This document shows positions 29,697 to 29,931 of a stretch of DNA of 29,931 nucleotides, piece after piece (the stretch's first letter is position 1; each line of letters opens with the position of its first letter). Source of the DNA: Alphaproteobacteria bacterium (GTDB taxonomy: Bacteria > Pseudomonadota > Alphaproteobacteria > UBA9219); assembly GCA_028716765.1 (NCBI GenBank), contig JAQUPC010000008.1:1-29931 (forward strand), written 5' to 3'. The notes under the pieces are model-generated. The model saw nothing but the letters and a program-made list of their open reading frames with translations. It made no database searches and was not told where the DNA came from. A program made the translations under genes and the position numbers.

Positions 29697-29931
29697 ACAA
29701 AGAGGACAGAGTGATGCGGGCGGTGCGCATGATCGCCGCCGCGCGCGCTTGCCTCGGCACGCCGTTTCATCATCAGGGGCGCAAACCGGGTGTCGGGCTG
29801 GACTGCATCGGCTTGATCGTCGTGGCGTTGCAGGCGGCCGGGTACGACGTGCGCGACAGGTTCGATTATAGCCCGAGACCCGACGGGCGTTCGCTGGTGC
29901 AAGCGCTTGAGGAACATGGGGCCGGTGCGGT
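29693..29931 (+). CDS. NlpC/P60 cell-wall peptidase of the tail tip (GTA gp14-like), 5' part
   Basis: 79 codons are visible before the window ends. ARACLGTPFHHQGRKPGVG and LDCIGLIVVALQAAGYDV carry the NlpC/P60 catalytic Cys (in LDCIG). Such enzymes open peptidoglycan during DNA delivery. An internal ATG seven codons on is an alternative start. Translation is coupled to the hub gene by an ATGA overlap. Confidence 0.88.
   Translation, partial: MNKEDRVMRAVRMIAAARACLGTPFHHQGRKPGVGLDCIGLIVVALQAAGYDVRDRFDYSPRPDGRSLVQALEEHGAGA

Overview
The window looks like a chromosomal segment of an alphaproteobacterium, probably an uncultured one. The evidence is a capsid/tail gene order matching the Rhodobacter-type gene transfer agent (GTA) and related prophages (TerL, portal, prohead protease, major capsid, gp6- and gp7-like connectors, DUF2460, DUF2163, NlpC/P60), a DUF6456-like regulator, and many dispersed palindromic repeats of the GTCATTCCCGC / GTCATCCCGG / GTCATCGCGAGC type. 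No rRNA, tRNA, CRISPR array, transposase or integrase was seen.

Region 1 (1-5492) is an energy-metabolism locus. A divergent 5' end of nikR (nickel-responsive repressor) faces a compact operon for a group 3b-type bidirectional NAD(P)-linked [NiFe] hydrogenase / sulfhydrogenase: hydB, hydG, hydD, hydA, then a hydrogenase maturation endopeptidase and a hypA. Two adjacent inverted repeats (170-188, 189-214) lie between nikR and hydB. The HypA lacks its zinc-binding domain.

Region 2 (5496-9662) is accessory and more AT-rich in its first part. It holds an XRE regulator and a GNAT acetyltransferase on the minus strand, a pair of 21-bp-spaced operator-like repeats, an unknown 123-aa protein, a frameshifted DUF6496-like mini-gene and two consecutive lipoproteins. 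A pirin follows at 9779-10498.

Region 3 (10704 to the right edge) is a phage-derived or GTA-like element. A LexA/CI-type S24 repressor, carrying a 147-bp palindromic repeat inserted in frame, faces a strong promoter with a perfect palindrome between -35 and -10. That promoter drives a DUF6456-like gene. Next come a beta-helix tail fibre/spike, a cargo of a radical SAM enzyme and a CmoB-like methyltransferase, the terminase genes, an antisense gene, the portal, a toxin/immunity/lipoprotein cassette, the prohead protease, the major capsid protein, four accessory head genes including a head-spike fibre, the two head-tail connector proteins, and the distal-tail genes DUF2460, DUF2163 and NlpC/P60. 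Tail terminator, major tail tube and tape-measure genes are absent between the head-closure gene and DUF2460.

The most notable signals are these. (i) A polymorphic-toxin-like gene with an apparent immunity gene sits directly behind the portal; a tandem heptamer array at the junction would fuse portal and toxin into one 587-aa protein if one repeat unit were lost. (ii) A second tail-fibre C-terminus survives as a remnant fused to the end of the radical SAM gene, marking how the cargo entered. (iii) One repeat family keeps its outer arms while its 8-bp inner stem changes with full base-pair covariation. (iv) The HypA has lost its zinc domain.
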